From the NCBI RefSeq assembly GCF_050948215.1, contig NC_135150.1, positions 16,037,943 to 16,101,942 of the forward strand: a stretch of 64,000 bases of DNA, written 5' to 3'. This document shows, piece by piece, positions 49,255-63,400 of this stretch. The DNA comes from Halictus rubicundus (taxonomy: Eukaryota > Arthropoda > Insecta > Hymenoptera > Halictidae). The position numbers and the translations under genes are program-made. Below the pieces are notes generated by a model, which worked only from the letters and a program-made list of their open reading frames with translations, did no database searches and had not been told where the DNA came from. How positions within the stretch are numbered: position 1 is the first letter of the stretch; every line of letters starts with the position of its first letter.

Positions 49255-49706
49255 GGGTAAGGGACCCAATTACTGTGGGGGTACCAATATGCCTATATTA
49301 ATTATACTTATTTTTAAAGCACAATTACTACTAAAAGAGAGCACTCGACTTAGCACTCGAATGGCGACTGTAAGGCGCCACTAAAAATTTACTGTATCAT
49401 TATTTAAAATATTTTTTACATTATCAAATTTGTTTGTATTTAATAAATTACTAAACATTTCAGTATTGTACGAGTAAATTGCACCATTTTCGTATGCATA
49501 ACATGAAAAAAAATATACAGAAGGGAAATATTCTAGGTCGAAAGAAATGTTTCGTTTTGGAGTTAAAATAGTATTGAGTGCCAAGGGTTAACTGATTTTA
49601 ATGAAAAATATTTAATGCCTCTTTTTTAAATATTCCTTACGCTTTAAAAATAAGTATGATTAATATAGGCGTATTGGTGCCCCCACAGTAACTGGGTCCC
49701 TTACCC
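49255..49706. mobile_element. Best-preserved copy of the GGGTAAGG MITE family
   Basis: 452 bp with TIRs of about 40 bp: left GGGTAAGGGACCCAATTACT (continuing GTGGGGGTACCAATATGCC), right the inverse of GGTGCCCCCACAGTAACTGGG and CCCTTACCC. TA flanks both ends (49253-49254, 49707-49708). The interior has the family core GCTTTAAAAATAAGTATGATT. The middle (about 49336-49591) appears to hold a second, nested insertion whose right end CACTCAATA...GGGTTAA resembles piggyBac-type termini with a TTAA site. Confidence 0.85.
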
Positions 49707-49709
49707 TAT

Positions 49710-51577
49710 ATGGAATGTAATGCATATCGAAAAATAGTTTTTGCTTTGTACGAAACGATTTTCAGTTCCATTTTTATCATCAACTACAGTTATTTATCTG
49801 TTCGTTTGTCAGTGGAAACTTCATATTTTCCTTATCAATGACTAATTCGTAGATTACTCACGCAACAAGCCGTCCTCTGTGCAAACTTCGCAGGCAGCGG
49901 TAGTTCACGATCAAACAAAATGGTGCACGTAAAATGATACAATTAAATTCCTCGTACTACAAAATAAATAACAAACGAACTCGCGACTTAAAGTTCCAGA
50001 AAGTGAAAGTATGGAACTTTCAATTAACTGAATTCGAATCAACTGCGAAAAACAAATCCGACTAGATTCGTCATTGTAAAGGTCAAATTAAAACGTATAA
50101 AATATATTTGCGTTTGAAATTGAAACCAGGGGAGGTCACGACATTTCAAACGATGTACCTGAAAAGATGGAAGAGTATCGGAACGGGGAAAGAACAACGC
50201 ACACAATTGTTACACATCAACACATATATTTTTGCTTTTGCATGTTGCATACATACGATAAACAGTACAGTGTTACGCGTTCCTCGAGGTATGGTATACT
50301 AGAAAATTTCATTATCCACTACTACAATTGCTATTCGACGTTACTTTGTCTCGTACTTCCGCTTTTCTTTCGTGTGTAGTCTGCGTGGCTATATAAGAGT
50401 CTATGAGAAAAAGAAAAAAAAATGAAAGAAAGACAGAAAGAAAGAAACAACAAACAAACGGAACGAACGACACGAAGTTAATGCGTGTTCGTAAAACGAC
50501 TGGCTTCGCAAACAGATCCTGTCTCGTTCGGTACAATGTTTATTGTGCGCTCCGAGCGCTTCGTCCGAAAGAACGAGTGTGTGTCGTATTTGATAGTTCA
50601 TCGAAAATGGCTTGGTCGTCGACAATGAAATCGAATGCAAGCTACAGAATGCAACGGGGGTCGAGGAGATGCGGCGGTTGCCAGAGGCCCGGGGGATCGT
50701 TCTCGAACCGGATGTCGTCACTCTTTCCTCCCCGTGGCATTCTCCCCGATTTCGCTCATCTGGCCGACCGACGCACAGTGTTCGGTCGCTTATGGCAGAA
50801 AATTTCGAAACTAATCCGTTTTCGCTCTGAAACTCTTTTTAAAGAGGGCAGGAAGATAGATTAGCAAAAAAGAGAATACGAGATGCTAAACACAAGCGAA
50901 CTCCATTTTTCAATTAAACGAAAACCTTTCTGATAATTTCTTTTATTCATAGTTTTTTACGAGGTTCCAGAAATGTGCGAAAAATCAGAGACTCGAATCA
51001 AAGTTGATGAACACTTTACAGAAATTGTTAATATTTCAGAAAATGTTGTGGGGCTCAACAGGCCTTATAAAGATAACTTGTCAAAATGAAATTAATTAAC
51101 ATTCAGCAACACGTGAGTTTCAGAGAATCTATCGAGTATCGTATTCGACTCTAAGCGTTCAGTTTCGACAATAAATTCGTACATTTAGTAAAAATGATGA
51201 TTAGTGTTACAAGCTATATTACTGTTGTGTTTTACGACAAAATTTTTGTTCAGATTTTGTATTTCGAAAATTGGACTTTTCAGCATTGCCTCGAACACTG
51301 TACGACGATCCGAAAAATTTGTTCGGTAGTTTGTCCGCTGCCGCTGATCGAAAAAGAGCGTACACGCTGCCTTGGAGGGGGAACGGTGTGTATCAACGCG
51401 CGCACGTGTCCAGAACCAATTCTCTCGTGATCCGCAAAACATCGTCCAAAAATAGTTTCGGGAAATTGAGCAAGCGTCAAAACGCGATCCGATCTCGCGA
51501 GCAACGCGCATACCGGCGAATACACGGAACGGATGTGTGAACGAAACGATCGGCGCTCAGACGACGAGTTCGACGAC

Positions 51578-51580
<3 letters not shown>
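49710..51580. other. Repeat-poor spacer with one coding-like plus-strand frame
   Basis: No recognised gene. A 78-codon open stretch at 50597-50830 (plus) has protein-like composition and is discussed as a finding. The rest is unremarkable. Confidence 0.35.

Positions 51581-51628
<48 letters not shown>
51581..51628. repeat. (AT)24 microsatellite
   Basis: Perfect 48-bp AT dinucleotide repeat. Confidence 0.97.
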
Positions 51629-51630
<2 letters not shown>

Positions 51631-54463
51631 CGGAACCTGAACCCCAACGGGAGGCAGAAGGAACCAAATTCCCTGTTCACCCCCGTTGAAATCGGGAACC
51701 GTGTCTCGGAAATGTACAAAAACCAGAAAAAAAAAGACAATAGCGGATACGGTTCCACGGATCCAGTGTGTGACAAACAAAGAGGTCGTATCTGCGTGAG
51801 AAAGTCTCGACTTATTAAGTTGCTTTGTTTCCTCTCTTCCTTCAAGTCGTCTTTTATCTACGAAATATGTTTGTTTTTTTTTTATTCTCTTGCACAGGGG
51901 CGATTAATCCCTAAACGAGTGCCGTAATCAACTTTGACATCGAAGGTAGGAACTACCTGCCTCGGACTAAAAAATATCACGTACAGCCTCTGTAAAGTAT
52001 TGCTACGATCAATTGTGCTCCGTTTTCGTTATCGGTCTCTCTTCTCCTCTCTGTTCTCCCATTCTCTCCGCCATCACTGTCGTTCCGTCGTCGCATTTTC
52101 ACGGTTTTCTTTTTTCCTCGCATTCGCGCACTCTCTCAGTCTCTCTCTCCCATGTTTCTCAAACAATTGTCCACGATAGTTCGATACATAAGTGTTGCTT
52201 ACGCTACGCAGATAGCCTCTACGAGCGTTGTTTCTCCGCGAAACAACGTTAAAAATCAAATAGCGCCGGTTCGCGATCAAACCGATCCCAAGTTCCGCGA
52301 CAAAATGGCGGCGGATCGAACGCGTTCCTGCGGCGCGCCAACACCGCGGCCGCTTTTCAAAGAGGTCTATACACAGCTAGCACGTGATCGTCTCGCGAAC
52401 ATTTCTTCTTCCTTTTCTTTTCTTCTCCTCTTTCGTTTCAATCGCCGCTTATCTCCCATCATTGTGCCGATCCGTTTTGTACAAATATATATTTATTTAC
52501 AAAAAAAAAAATTAAGAACCGCAAGCGTGCGAGACCATCCTCTCGGCTCCCGTGTTTGGAACGAGAGGAGGGGGCTCCTCGAACGCGAGCGAGAACGCGT
52601 TGTCTGCATTTTTTTCGTATTCTTCTTTCCCCCTTTTCTCCTCGTCGAAATTCATCCTTTTTTTATTTCTTCTTCGTTTTAACACGTTTTTTTACTTTTT
52701 TTATTTATTTTTTTTTGTTTTTAGACATAGCGAGTGTATGGTTCCTATTTGACGGGCGTACTTCTTTTTCATCGGCAAAATGAAAAACCAAAAGGCCCTC
52801 ACACTTAAAGTCTAGCGATTAACTAAAGGCGAAAGTGGACGTTACAACGATCGGATTATATCAAAATCCGCTTATATTTTCTTTATTTCAGTTTTCTTGT
52901 TTTTCCTCCTTTAAGCATGATTGGATAAGAAACGATGCTCGCCCTGCCCTCCTCTCCCTAACCCCGGATGTTTCCTCGAATACCGGACGAGTCTCGCGAG
53001 AGATGCGTTACGGAAAAACGGTGTGTACAAAGAATTCTCGAGAGGAAACGATCGAAAATGAAACAGAGAGTGTATATATATATTATATATATATATGCGT
53101 TCGTGCGTCTTGCGAGACGTCGAAAGAAAAATATGTCGAATCGATGCGAATAAATGATCTAGACGTACGGTTCCCTTATTCGAGTCTCGAATTGTTCGAT
53201 TAGAAAAACGAGAAAAACGAAAATAAAAACAAAACGGTAAGAGAGAGAGAAAAAAAAATAATTTAAGTCGATAGAGAACACGCAAAAACGAAAGTAAGTT
53301 TCTTTTGTACATTTAAAAATGGTTACTCCTTTAGTCATAAGTTTTATTAATAATGTGGTATGTACACATATACACAATGTACAGAAAAAAAACCCGTACG
53401 CTGGGTCTAAATATGTCCGCCATGTTTCCTTTCTTTGTATGATACAACACGAGGGTAACAGTAGAAAGAGTATACAAATAAAAGATTAGAAAAGGACCGA
53501 ACCGTCGGAATCTCACCGATCGGTTCAAATCACCGAAGGGACGCGTTCGGCTTTCCGTCAATCCGCGATATCCCACGCAATACAACGTGGTTAAAAATAA
53601 AGTACAATACAACCGTACAATTCTTACGGTATCGTGTCACGTGTATACGTGTGTAAGCGCTTGTATGTTTGCGGGTGTGATTGTGTATATGTGTGTAAAT
53701 GTTTATGTATACGTGTTGCAGTAGATCAGTGTTCCGCAGTCTCCGTTGGTGGTACATTGTACTCGAAAAAGGAAAAAGAAAAAGAGACGCGACAGCGCTC
53801 GCGATACAACAAACAATAAAGGCTGCTACCGAGCCTAAGTACAAACCCAAACCGGACACAAATCCTCTCTTTCTCTTTCGCTCTCTCTCACTCTCTCTCT
53901 CCGCAACGTTTCTTTACATAATTCGTACAGAAACGACCACAAAAAATCACGTGTTTCTTCGTTTGAATCCTTGCGCGTTAACCGTTTCTATGATAATCAT
54001 CCCGTATATACAACGCTTGCGTGTATCTGTGTGTATGTGATGTGTGTGTCTCTCTGTATATGCAAGACCGACGCCAGAATGCAAAAATTGCCAAAGACTT
54101 CTTCTCATGGCCTGTCAAAAAACGATCGATCGAAAAACACGATTCGATCCCGAAACATTATCGTTGCCTCCGTGAACGGATCAACCAGCCCAGCGATCGT
54201 GCAATCTCAACGACGATCGCTGGAAACGAAAATCGTCCACTTTCCCCGACAACGTCATACAACGCTCGTGAAAATCCAATTTAACACCGACAACGTCTTT
54301 GGCTCGAGTCAAGACACGTTGACCGACATACCGGCCAACATACGGTCATCACCATTACCAAAATGTAGAATTTCAGTGGACCTTCACGGTTCCACCATGA
54401 TATTTTACCCTCCTGACGAGGGTGCAAAATTTGAGCCCCGATTAAACATTTTACGAGAATCCC
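51629..54463. other. Probable long 3' UTR or 3' flank of the IRF2BP-family gene
   Basis: Directly downstream of the stop codon at 54464 on the minus strand. It contains pyrimidine-rich tracts (52010-52160, 52590-52720, 53860-53910), a TA repeat near 53072-53097, and a CAAAATGGCGGCGG word at 52301 (YY1/Pho-like). No coding block is supported. Transcript extent cannot be read from sequence. Confidence 0.45.
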
Positions 54464-57400
54464 TTAAGTTTCTCTCTCCTTCTTCACCTTCAGGCCGGAG
54501 CCTGTGGTGTCGTCGCCCAAGATGGTGGCGATCTCGCCTTGCATGAATGCCCATGGCACTTGGCTATTCGCCAGTGGACACTTTTCTCCGCTCGGGCAGT
54601 AAACCTGAAACGAACGGAATCGGAGCCGGTGAAATTAAGAGTCGTTAACGAGAGAAAAAAAAAAAGAAGTCAGCCTAACTCAGGTGGACTCAGGTTTTTA
54701 TACGGCAGAAAAGTGGAATGTTAAGTGCCGCGAGGGGCCGGGATGTAGAAGACGACACGTAACCTACCTCTGCACCAGCACCCTGACGCTTTATGCTCTC
54801 CCGGCTGCACGGGAAGCAGAATTTGTGGTGCGGCACGCTGGGGCACTGAACAAAGTGAGTGTCTTCCAGGCGTTCCTGGCAGAGAGTGCATTTCAGAATC
54901 GGTGCAGACACTTGTTCCGTTCCAGCAACCTGGGCGACAGCTCCTTCCGACGACGTCGTCACGGTCGTCGACGACACGTGCCTTGAACAACTGGGCCTCC
55001 TACCCGACGCACCTGGAAACCGACAACGGACCGTCTCGAACATCGAACAACACACTCAAATCGTCCGATAATATTCTAAACGCAATCATGTGGACACGTT
55101 AGTAAACAATTTTTCTTTCAAGCGTATTTACCTGAACCGTTCGGGCTGTGTTGCGAACCTCTAGAGGCACTGCGTTGTTGAGCATTCGTGGCCGTTGTCG
55201 GCGGGCTTCTGCTTGTCGGGCTTGGATTGTTCGGTGGTTGTGGCACTGACTCCGGTGACGCCAGATTGTCAGCGACGGACATGAGCGCGGCCATCGGTGA
55301 TGGGCCATTCGTCGAACCCTGAGGGATAAAATTACACGTTCAATTTCCATGTCAGTTACAAACACCTATAAATAAAACAGCCTCGCGCGAAGACCGCGAG
55401 TCTTTTCAAAGAACTTTGTAATTGCAGATGCGCTCAGAGGCATTGACATATGAACTTGATTACCTGGTGGTGATTTGATTGTGGATTATCGTTCGAGCCT
55501 TCTTGGGCAGGTGGTGGCGGCGGCGGCGGGCTCGTTCGCGGACGAAGAGGGGAGCCTCCACCGTTCGCAGCCACGTTTGCTGGCGCCAGTGGGATCGAGG
55601 GGCCGACATATGCTCCTGAAATTCAATAAATTCAATGAATCGTTCTAAAAAGAAAGAAAAACAAACGTTATCTGCTATGTAACGTGACCGAGCGATTGAT
55701 CATGGCTTCACGCCATCTTCGAGAAAGATCGAAGCATTTTCTGCACGTGCGATTTTTCACAACCATTCAAGTGGGAAGACAGAAATAGATATTCCTCGCC
55801 TTCTTCGGAAGGAGAGAACGTGTCGCGATTATATATCGAAGGAAATCGTCGGACTTTTTTTTCTTCTTCATTATCGACGCGTATCGCCGCCGCGTTGCAT
55901 CGGTACCGGGACCTGGTTTCCTCCGGGCTGAACTCCGCGAGGCAGGCTCGACCGACTTCCTCGAACGTCGCGCGTTGAATTATCAGCTGTCCGTTAAGTC
56001 GCGCGAATTCCAATATTACCCGGAGGATTTATATTCCGGTGGAAGCACGCCGTGATCGAGGGAACACGACATGCCTTCGATATCGACTCCCGCCATGGGA
56101 TACGAGCGTGTATGCGCGCGCGTCTGCGTGTGTACGGAATGCTTTTCGTGACTTATTTACTTTTCACGACCACGACCCGTAGCCGCGTACACACCGCAGA
56201 ATGTAGAGTATCCTGCTAGGATCCCGAGTACTACAGGACGTTACGAGCTTACGCATTTTGATATTGTTTACGAAGGCGCCCCCCCCCCCCCCACCTCAGG
56301 ACATTCCGGCAGACAAAATTATTAACACGCGACACACGCGCAAATTGAAATACATTGCATCAATCTATTTGCATGACACCACGGTGTGCCACGTTTATAT
56401 TGATACTGTAAGACACTGCGTTAACTGCGTATGGATAATGCAACCTAGCATATGCCGCTGTACGATATCATATGCTATCATTGGCTAACATTATGCTACT
56501 ATAGAGTACCACGTACCATGGACACAATATTGTATGATATGCTGAGATATGTATGTGTTCTATGATACAGTGTCATATACTATCGTACAATATCATTGAA
56601 TACGATAATGTATCTTCTATTTACCATATATGCGGATTTATGCGTTTACGGCAAACATAGGTGAGTGTAACTGCATGCAACGGCAAAATTAAATGAGTTT
56701 GAGAATATCGATAAATTACGACTTAATAAAACTACTTGGTTTCTACGGCTTGCAATCGATGCAAACAATTTTTGCATATAGATCCGCAGTCTAATCATAT
56801 CATATCATCGATATAATGTGGCAGAGTCTTTATTGTGTAGACATAGAAATTATAAAATGTTTGGAAAATATTGTAATTTCACTTTACATTGTGTATTTTA
56901 TGAAATTCAACGAACAAAATAATATGCATGCATTTGAATCGTTCGTCTAATAGTTCATGTAAACGAGTCCGCCGACTTCGTTGAAAGCGTGTTCCTCCTT
57001 CGCCGAATCGATCATACATTAAGAAAGGTCAACAAACAAACGGGAACGCGCTGGTGTTTTCTCGAATTTACTGAACTCGTATGTCAACATTCGTGAAGAA
57101 AGAAAAAAATGTGTTTGTCCTAGTCCCACGTGTTAGATATCTTCGTGACCCTGGGCAGTTCTTGCATGCGTGGTAGTAACGTATCTTGTTCGTCAACCAT
57201 TTTGAACGTGCCACCAGAACCCATCATCGTATTTTCTCTCCGTCGAGAGAAGAAACCCGACGGGTTTATACATAAATGGTTGGTACTATAATAAATCACG
57301 TTCATTCACGTCGGACGATCAATGAGCCACTTTCTAATTCCCAAGAAAGTTAGCGATTTAGAAAAAAAAAAAATTCTACAAGGCTTCTGTGAACCGGTCT

Positions 57401-60400
57401 CCCGGCGGTTCGTTCAACAGAAATTTCCGAAGGCTTCCGTTTGTCACGCGTCCCTGCCGATAATATTATCCATTCAGCTTTATCGATCCTACGCAACGGA
57501 ATTTACTGACAACGTGCTATTTCTTTCTCGGTTATCGTCTCGTTATTTTTCCCCTGCGGTGTTTACACGGTTCCGAACCTCCTTACGGAGAAACGCGTTC
57601 CCCTGGCAGCGAGATAAGCACGAATCGATATTAAAAGCCCACGATTTCGTCACGTTCCGCAGAGACAGGACCGTGACACGCGATATCTCGTATCCAGCTA
57701 TTCCAGTACAACGCAGCATCCGCGCACACGTACTCCTACCCCCACCGTTCGCGCCCCAACGTACGACTCACTCGAGGTTTTCCCGACCAGAGAGCGATCC
57801 TGGATAAAATATTATTTCACATAGTATATAACCTATCCTGCTTTCGATTTTCTCGGAAATAGAATGATTATTTTTTCATTCGAGGAACGTTGAAAATAGT
57901 AGAGCTATAATATTTCAACGTCTTTGAATCGGTGTTGTGATCACCAGTGAGAATCTACCTCTTAGCCACAGTACGCCGCTATAATGGCTCGCTTGTTTAT
58001 CTCAAACTATTACAGTAGAGCTCCGTTAAATTTTAACTATTAAACTTTTTCTATGAACATATCGAAATGTTGAAAGCATCCAACACCGGTTTCGGTACTA
58101 ACGTCGTTTTTGCATTTAGTCTCGTCGTAGCTGAAAGGTTAAAGATAAATATTCAGTGATATAGTAGTTTCCTTTCTAAATTTACTCGTATTACTAGGAA
58201 ATACTTTGAATATTTTAAAGCATTTCGATTTACATTTCACGTTGCCAAAATAGAATTATTTCCAAATAATTATTATCGCCAAATTCTTGTTTTTAATGAA
58301 TATTAAAAAAAGAGATATTAAATTTTTCTCATTAAAATCAGTTAATATACATCCATACATTATATATCTCTTTTAAAAGGTTAAAGATAAATATTCAGCG
58401 ATATAGTAGTTTCCTTTCTAAATTTACTCGTATTATTAGGAAATACTTTAAATATTTTAAGGAGTTCCGATTTATATTTCACGTTGGCAAAATATAATTA
58501 TTCCATTATTATTATTCCGCCATTATTCTCTAGAAATGTAGTCAATCGCATCTGTTAAAGACGGAGGTAGGGGGTGTGCGTGCGTGCGGTTTGTCATCGA
58601 GAAGACTTGTGACCGGTACTTTTCCGTGACGCGACTTTGATAGAGCGAGGACCGGCTGCCGCGTCCCTCTATATCTATCTCGAATCGTGCGAAGAAACGT
58701 AGCGGCCGGAGGACGCAAAGGAAAAATGGTGGACGCGCGGGTCCGGACGAGCAGTCGGCAGAGCGCGAGCACGCATGCGCGGTTTTATAACAGACATCAT
58801 CGCGTCGCACACGTAGGCGGCCGGCTTAGTCACACTGTGCGCTTTGTATATCACTGCTAACCGGTCATCTGTATACAGGGTGTACCACAACAGCAAATAT
58901 ATATTACCAGGAGCCGTTCTGCCAGCAAAAATAAAACTGATACAGTAGTGCACGGTTAAATTTACACAAGTTTAGCAACCAGCAATTACATTCTCGCAAG
59001 CGATACATCTTTTTCCGTCTTCTTTGTTTACATTGTATTCATTCTTTATTCTTCTCTACGGAAATAACTTCGTCGAACTCGAGACATATTGGGAGAAGAG
59101 TGGGGTTGACTCGTCTAAATTTAATCGTGCACTACTGTAATATCAATTCTGCGGTCCTAAAAGTTTTCAGATGGTTTGCAACTAAATATTTCTCTTATCC
59201 GTCAATAATGAACGTTTGATCGGAACTGGAGGATTCTTTAATTACATAGAAGAATTTTTATTATAATTTCGCCACGTTTGATTGGCGTGTTATTTTGGCT
59301 TGGTGAACACCCCTGTACCGGCCTTGTTTCGACAATGTGAGCCCTGCCCCGCCGTTCATGCCGCAGACAACACGCGCTCGCGGCTGACGCTTTCTCTCTC
59401 TCTATACAATGCTCCCGAAAAATCTATTCTTAGGCGGCGCATAGGAATCCCGAGATGACCTTGGGGAATTGTTAATGAAACGAGGAAACAACAACGGTTC
59501 GAGTCGTAAAACGAAATGACGGGTTCCCCGCTCGGAATGTAGCAAGATGGAAATCGGTGAGAATTACCAGGGTCGCATCATGGCGGTCGTAGACCGTGAG
59601 CACGTTCCCGTGGGCCCTACCCTTTCAATAAAAATCAATAAATCAATAAAAATCAGAGATATTTATTAACAAACTCCCTTAAACTTGAATGAGTACAATG
59701 TTCAGTCTTATTACTCACTTCCTAGCTTCGTGTCCTCGTATAAAAAGTTTGGAAAATAGTATAACAACAAGGTTTATGATGGCTGACTACTGGAACAATT
59801 ACCCGTAAATTTTGTTTTCTGGTCGGTTCGACATTCTGTCGTTACTTCTAAATGTTCCATATTTCTATTCTTATATTTTATTTTTTTTAATAGGCCATTC
59901 TCTTTTTTAGTATTCATTATGCTTTAAAAATAAGTGTAATTAATATAGGCACATTGGTACCCCCACGGTAATTGGGTCTTCGGGGTCTTTGGAACTTCGC
60001 GAACACTCGGTATATAGAGAGACACGAGGAGACACGCACCAGTGGCGGGATGAACGCGATAATCGTTCAGTGACGTAGCACGAAACCGATGTATACGCGG
60101 TGCCTCTGTATCTGTACGCGATCGATGGAGTGTTGTCGAGGAACTCGCGCAGCGTGGCGATCATTTCGAAACAAAATAGACTTCGCTTCTGTTACTACCG
60201 TTGACAGCCGTCGTTTCTCACCAGTCTCCCAACACACGCGCACGGATCGTATACGTATCGGACCAATCAATCGAGAGGTAAAACGATACGTATTTTCGTC
60301 GCATAATTGCTCTAGATTCCCGTCATTCCGAGAGCCCGGTGACCGCGTGCAGCATAGGGGGCACGTTCGGTTCGGATAACATTAACAAAATAAAAACAAA

Positions 60401-63400
60401 AAATAAGAAAAACATGGGAACAGGGTGAGGCACCCAATCACTGTGCCTATATTTTTACAGCATAACTCATAGAACTCAGTTAATATGTATGTATATCTCT
60501 TTTTGAATATTTATTATGCTTTAAAAATATGTATAATTAATATAGGCATAATTGGTTCCCTTACCTGAAATGAACAGAAAGGAATCGTATGGGTATGTAT
60601 AGAGGATCTCGTTCGATGTATCCCTGTATCGGATTAATCTAGAAAATTGGCGCTTCGCGAGCCTTTTATGCAGTTACTCTACATTAGCGGGAATGAGAGT
60701 GCCTCGCGCGTTAACTCCCTTCACAGAGGCACATCGAGTTACAGAAGCGTGTAACGTGCACAGATAACGTGAAATGAGCAATAAATTTAAGTAGCCGGTT
60801 GGGGAAAATATCATGTGCACGCAGTCAGATGATTGCACGCGGAATTACATATATCACAGACCGCAGCGTCGTCCACGCGATAAAGGTACCGAGGACAACG
60901 TTCATGTTCGTTGCGATTGCTCATGACACCGTATTTACTGAAACCGCGTAACGTGTAATAGGTAGTTACGGAATTATCGCGCGATAATTTTCTCGCTACG
61001 TAATCTTCCGTTTGTCGTCTTCAACAGTTGATCGAAAAAGAAAAAAAAACGTGGGAACTGTACGGAAGAAAAATAACCGGTAAAACTTTCGAAAACTTTC
61101 TGTCATATCTTACGCTTATTTCCGGACCCTAATATCTTTGCCAGCGGTAATCTATTTTTATCAGAACACGCATACGTAGTTGCGAATTCTATCTTTCAAG
61201 CGGAAACACAATCTTCAAGGATAAAAACAAAGATACAAAAATGGTAGAACTAGTTTCTCAATTAATGTACCGGAATACAGTTCTCCGAGTTAACATGCAT
61301 CAACGATAGCTCCTCTGCAAGGCAACAAGTGAAATTCTTTATCGTGCAGACAACGGACCGTGCATTTTCTAAAATACCTGGCTCGGCCCCTCGATCGCTA
61401 CGATGCTTATAGTCATTTAAAACGGAACCGATTTCAAAAGCCGTTAGGTCTTCCGAATAAGATTTACCGACGTCTGATTCTTCGCTAGACGATTTTACAG
61501 ATAATAATAACTATTAATTACTCCTCCGACGTTCCAACTGTGAGATAGGAACGGTTTAAGGTCAGCTAACAGAAAAATACCTGGAGCGAGGTAAAACAGA
61601 TAGCTGTTCCGTTACTTCGCAGAAATATAATTTATCACAACCACGGCATCAAACCCACTGAACGTTTACAACTTGTTCTCGCCTAATAACGTATCCTTTC
61701 CTTTCTACGATTCTTTCACTTTTTATATTGTATTATTTTTGCCCAACACAGACGACATTGTAATTACAACGGGCTGTAAATCTTTGTGCGAAATAAAACT
61801 CTCGGCAAGGACAGAAATTAAACAAAATTTAATTAAATTGCTCTCAAGTTATTGTGACTTTCACAGTTGATACAAAGTTACAAGAATATTTAGAAAATTG
61901 ATAAAATAAATATAAAAATTTGTCACATCGCAGGTCGAGTTGGTAATATTAAAATAATAAAAATTGGTTTTTGTCGTAAGAAATGCGGTGTCCAAGAGTT
62001 TTCAAAAATATTTACAAACAGCGGGAAAGACAATGAAACGATTTTGCGCGTAATGTAACTGAGCTAGCAATTTTATAACCGTAAACACAGGCGTTAAGGT
62101 CGAATTAGAAAGTGGCCAGTGTCGAAATAACGGTCGATGACCAAGGTCATCCCGCCTGTACGTAGGGTACGCGTACGTACGGGTGGCAAAACGCGAAGCG
62201 CGTTTCGAACTGCCTCGTCAATGAGTGCCTACTACGAAAAAAGAGTGCAAGAAAAAGGGGGCCACACTACAGTTAGCTTCGCGATGCAGCAAAATGTATC
62301 GTGCCGCAGACCGCGAACCGGTTTTCACGAAAGTGCTGCACCGATACGATCGAATTAACAGTAGAAACGTATTATTATACGCGCGGGAATCAGAAATTCA
62401 AATTCCGTTCTACGCTTGTGTAGACATTCGAAAGTAACACGGTTCACGCGCGGCCCATAATGGGTAAACAAAAGTCTCTTAGTCCACGAAACACAATACT
62501 CTACGCGGAAGGGCATCGACTGGTAAAAAAATATTATTGTCGGCCGGTAAACGTGTTCTGTAAACCGACCTAACCTAACCGGGGACCCGTTAGGATTCGC
62601 TAATAAAAATTATACTCGCAAAATGATCTCTCGACGTCGAGATTCGTAATAAAGCAACAACGTTGAATCTCATTCATTGTATCTAAATATACCGTGTGAC
62701 GTCATTCGATTGGACGTCACGCGGCGGCAACTCGTATCTTTTGGTCGTCCCATCACGTGCTCGACGTACGTCTCCTTTATACGCGTTTGGACGACTGCCG
62801 TTCTCGTCCAGAATGAAGGAACCGGCTTTGGGACATAAGAGAGCTGGCCGCGCTAATGCGTTTACCGCGGGAAGAGGGGGGGGAGAAGAGAGAGAACGAA
62901 GATGCGATATCCTTTAACCGGAACGATTCTTCGAAGCTTAAAGCATGAGAGCCCGCGTCTTTTAACGCACGCACGCGGCTCTTTTCTCCTGCCAGATGGC
63001 CACGCGGACTACTGAAACGTATTTCTATTTTTACCATCCAACGATAAGACCGCGCGAAACGCTGTTCGCTTTAAAAACGTTCCGAGATACGTTCTCTCCA
63101 TGGGATACGACTGGCGAGAACAATTTCTTTTACATTGTACATCGTTAACTTAACGGGACCATGCCCGTTCATAATATCCATTTCTACATCGGGTTGGCCA
63201 AGATAACTTTGCGCTGTATTAAAGAACGAGAAGACTCAACCCCAATATGGTCCATCTTTGTAAAACTAAAAATAAGAAATTTTTGCCAAACAATTACAGA
63301 TCCGGAGGAAATCTGGTCAAATAAGTTGGAGATATATCTATATACACCTGTCTTCCACTTTCGTGACACCCTTCGGCTGGATACGAACTCGAAGAATGGG

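Noticed and set aside
45734..50000. Missing first exons of the disordered-protein gene
   Set aside because: No candidate exon ending in the required phase with a convincing protein could be chosen, so none is annotated.
51280..51845. 122- and 166-codon frames containing IYIYIY
   Set aside because: They read through the (AT)24 microsatellite and are artefacts of it.
55099..55365. 88-codon Arg-rich minus frame
   Set aside because: A shifted reading of the IRF2BP-family exon 55132-55318; the correct frame contains PSPMAALMSVADNL.
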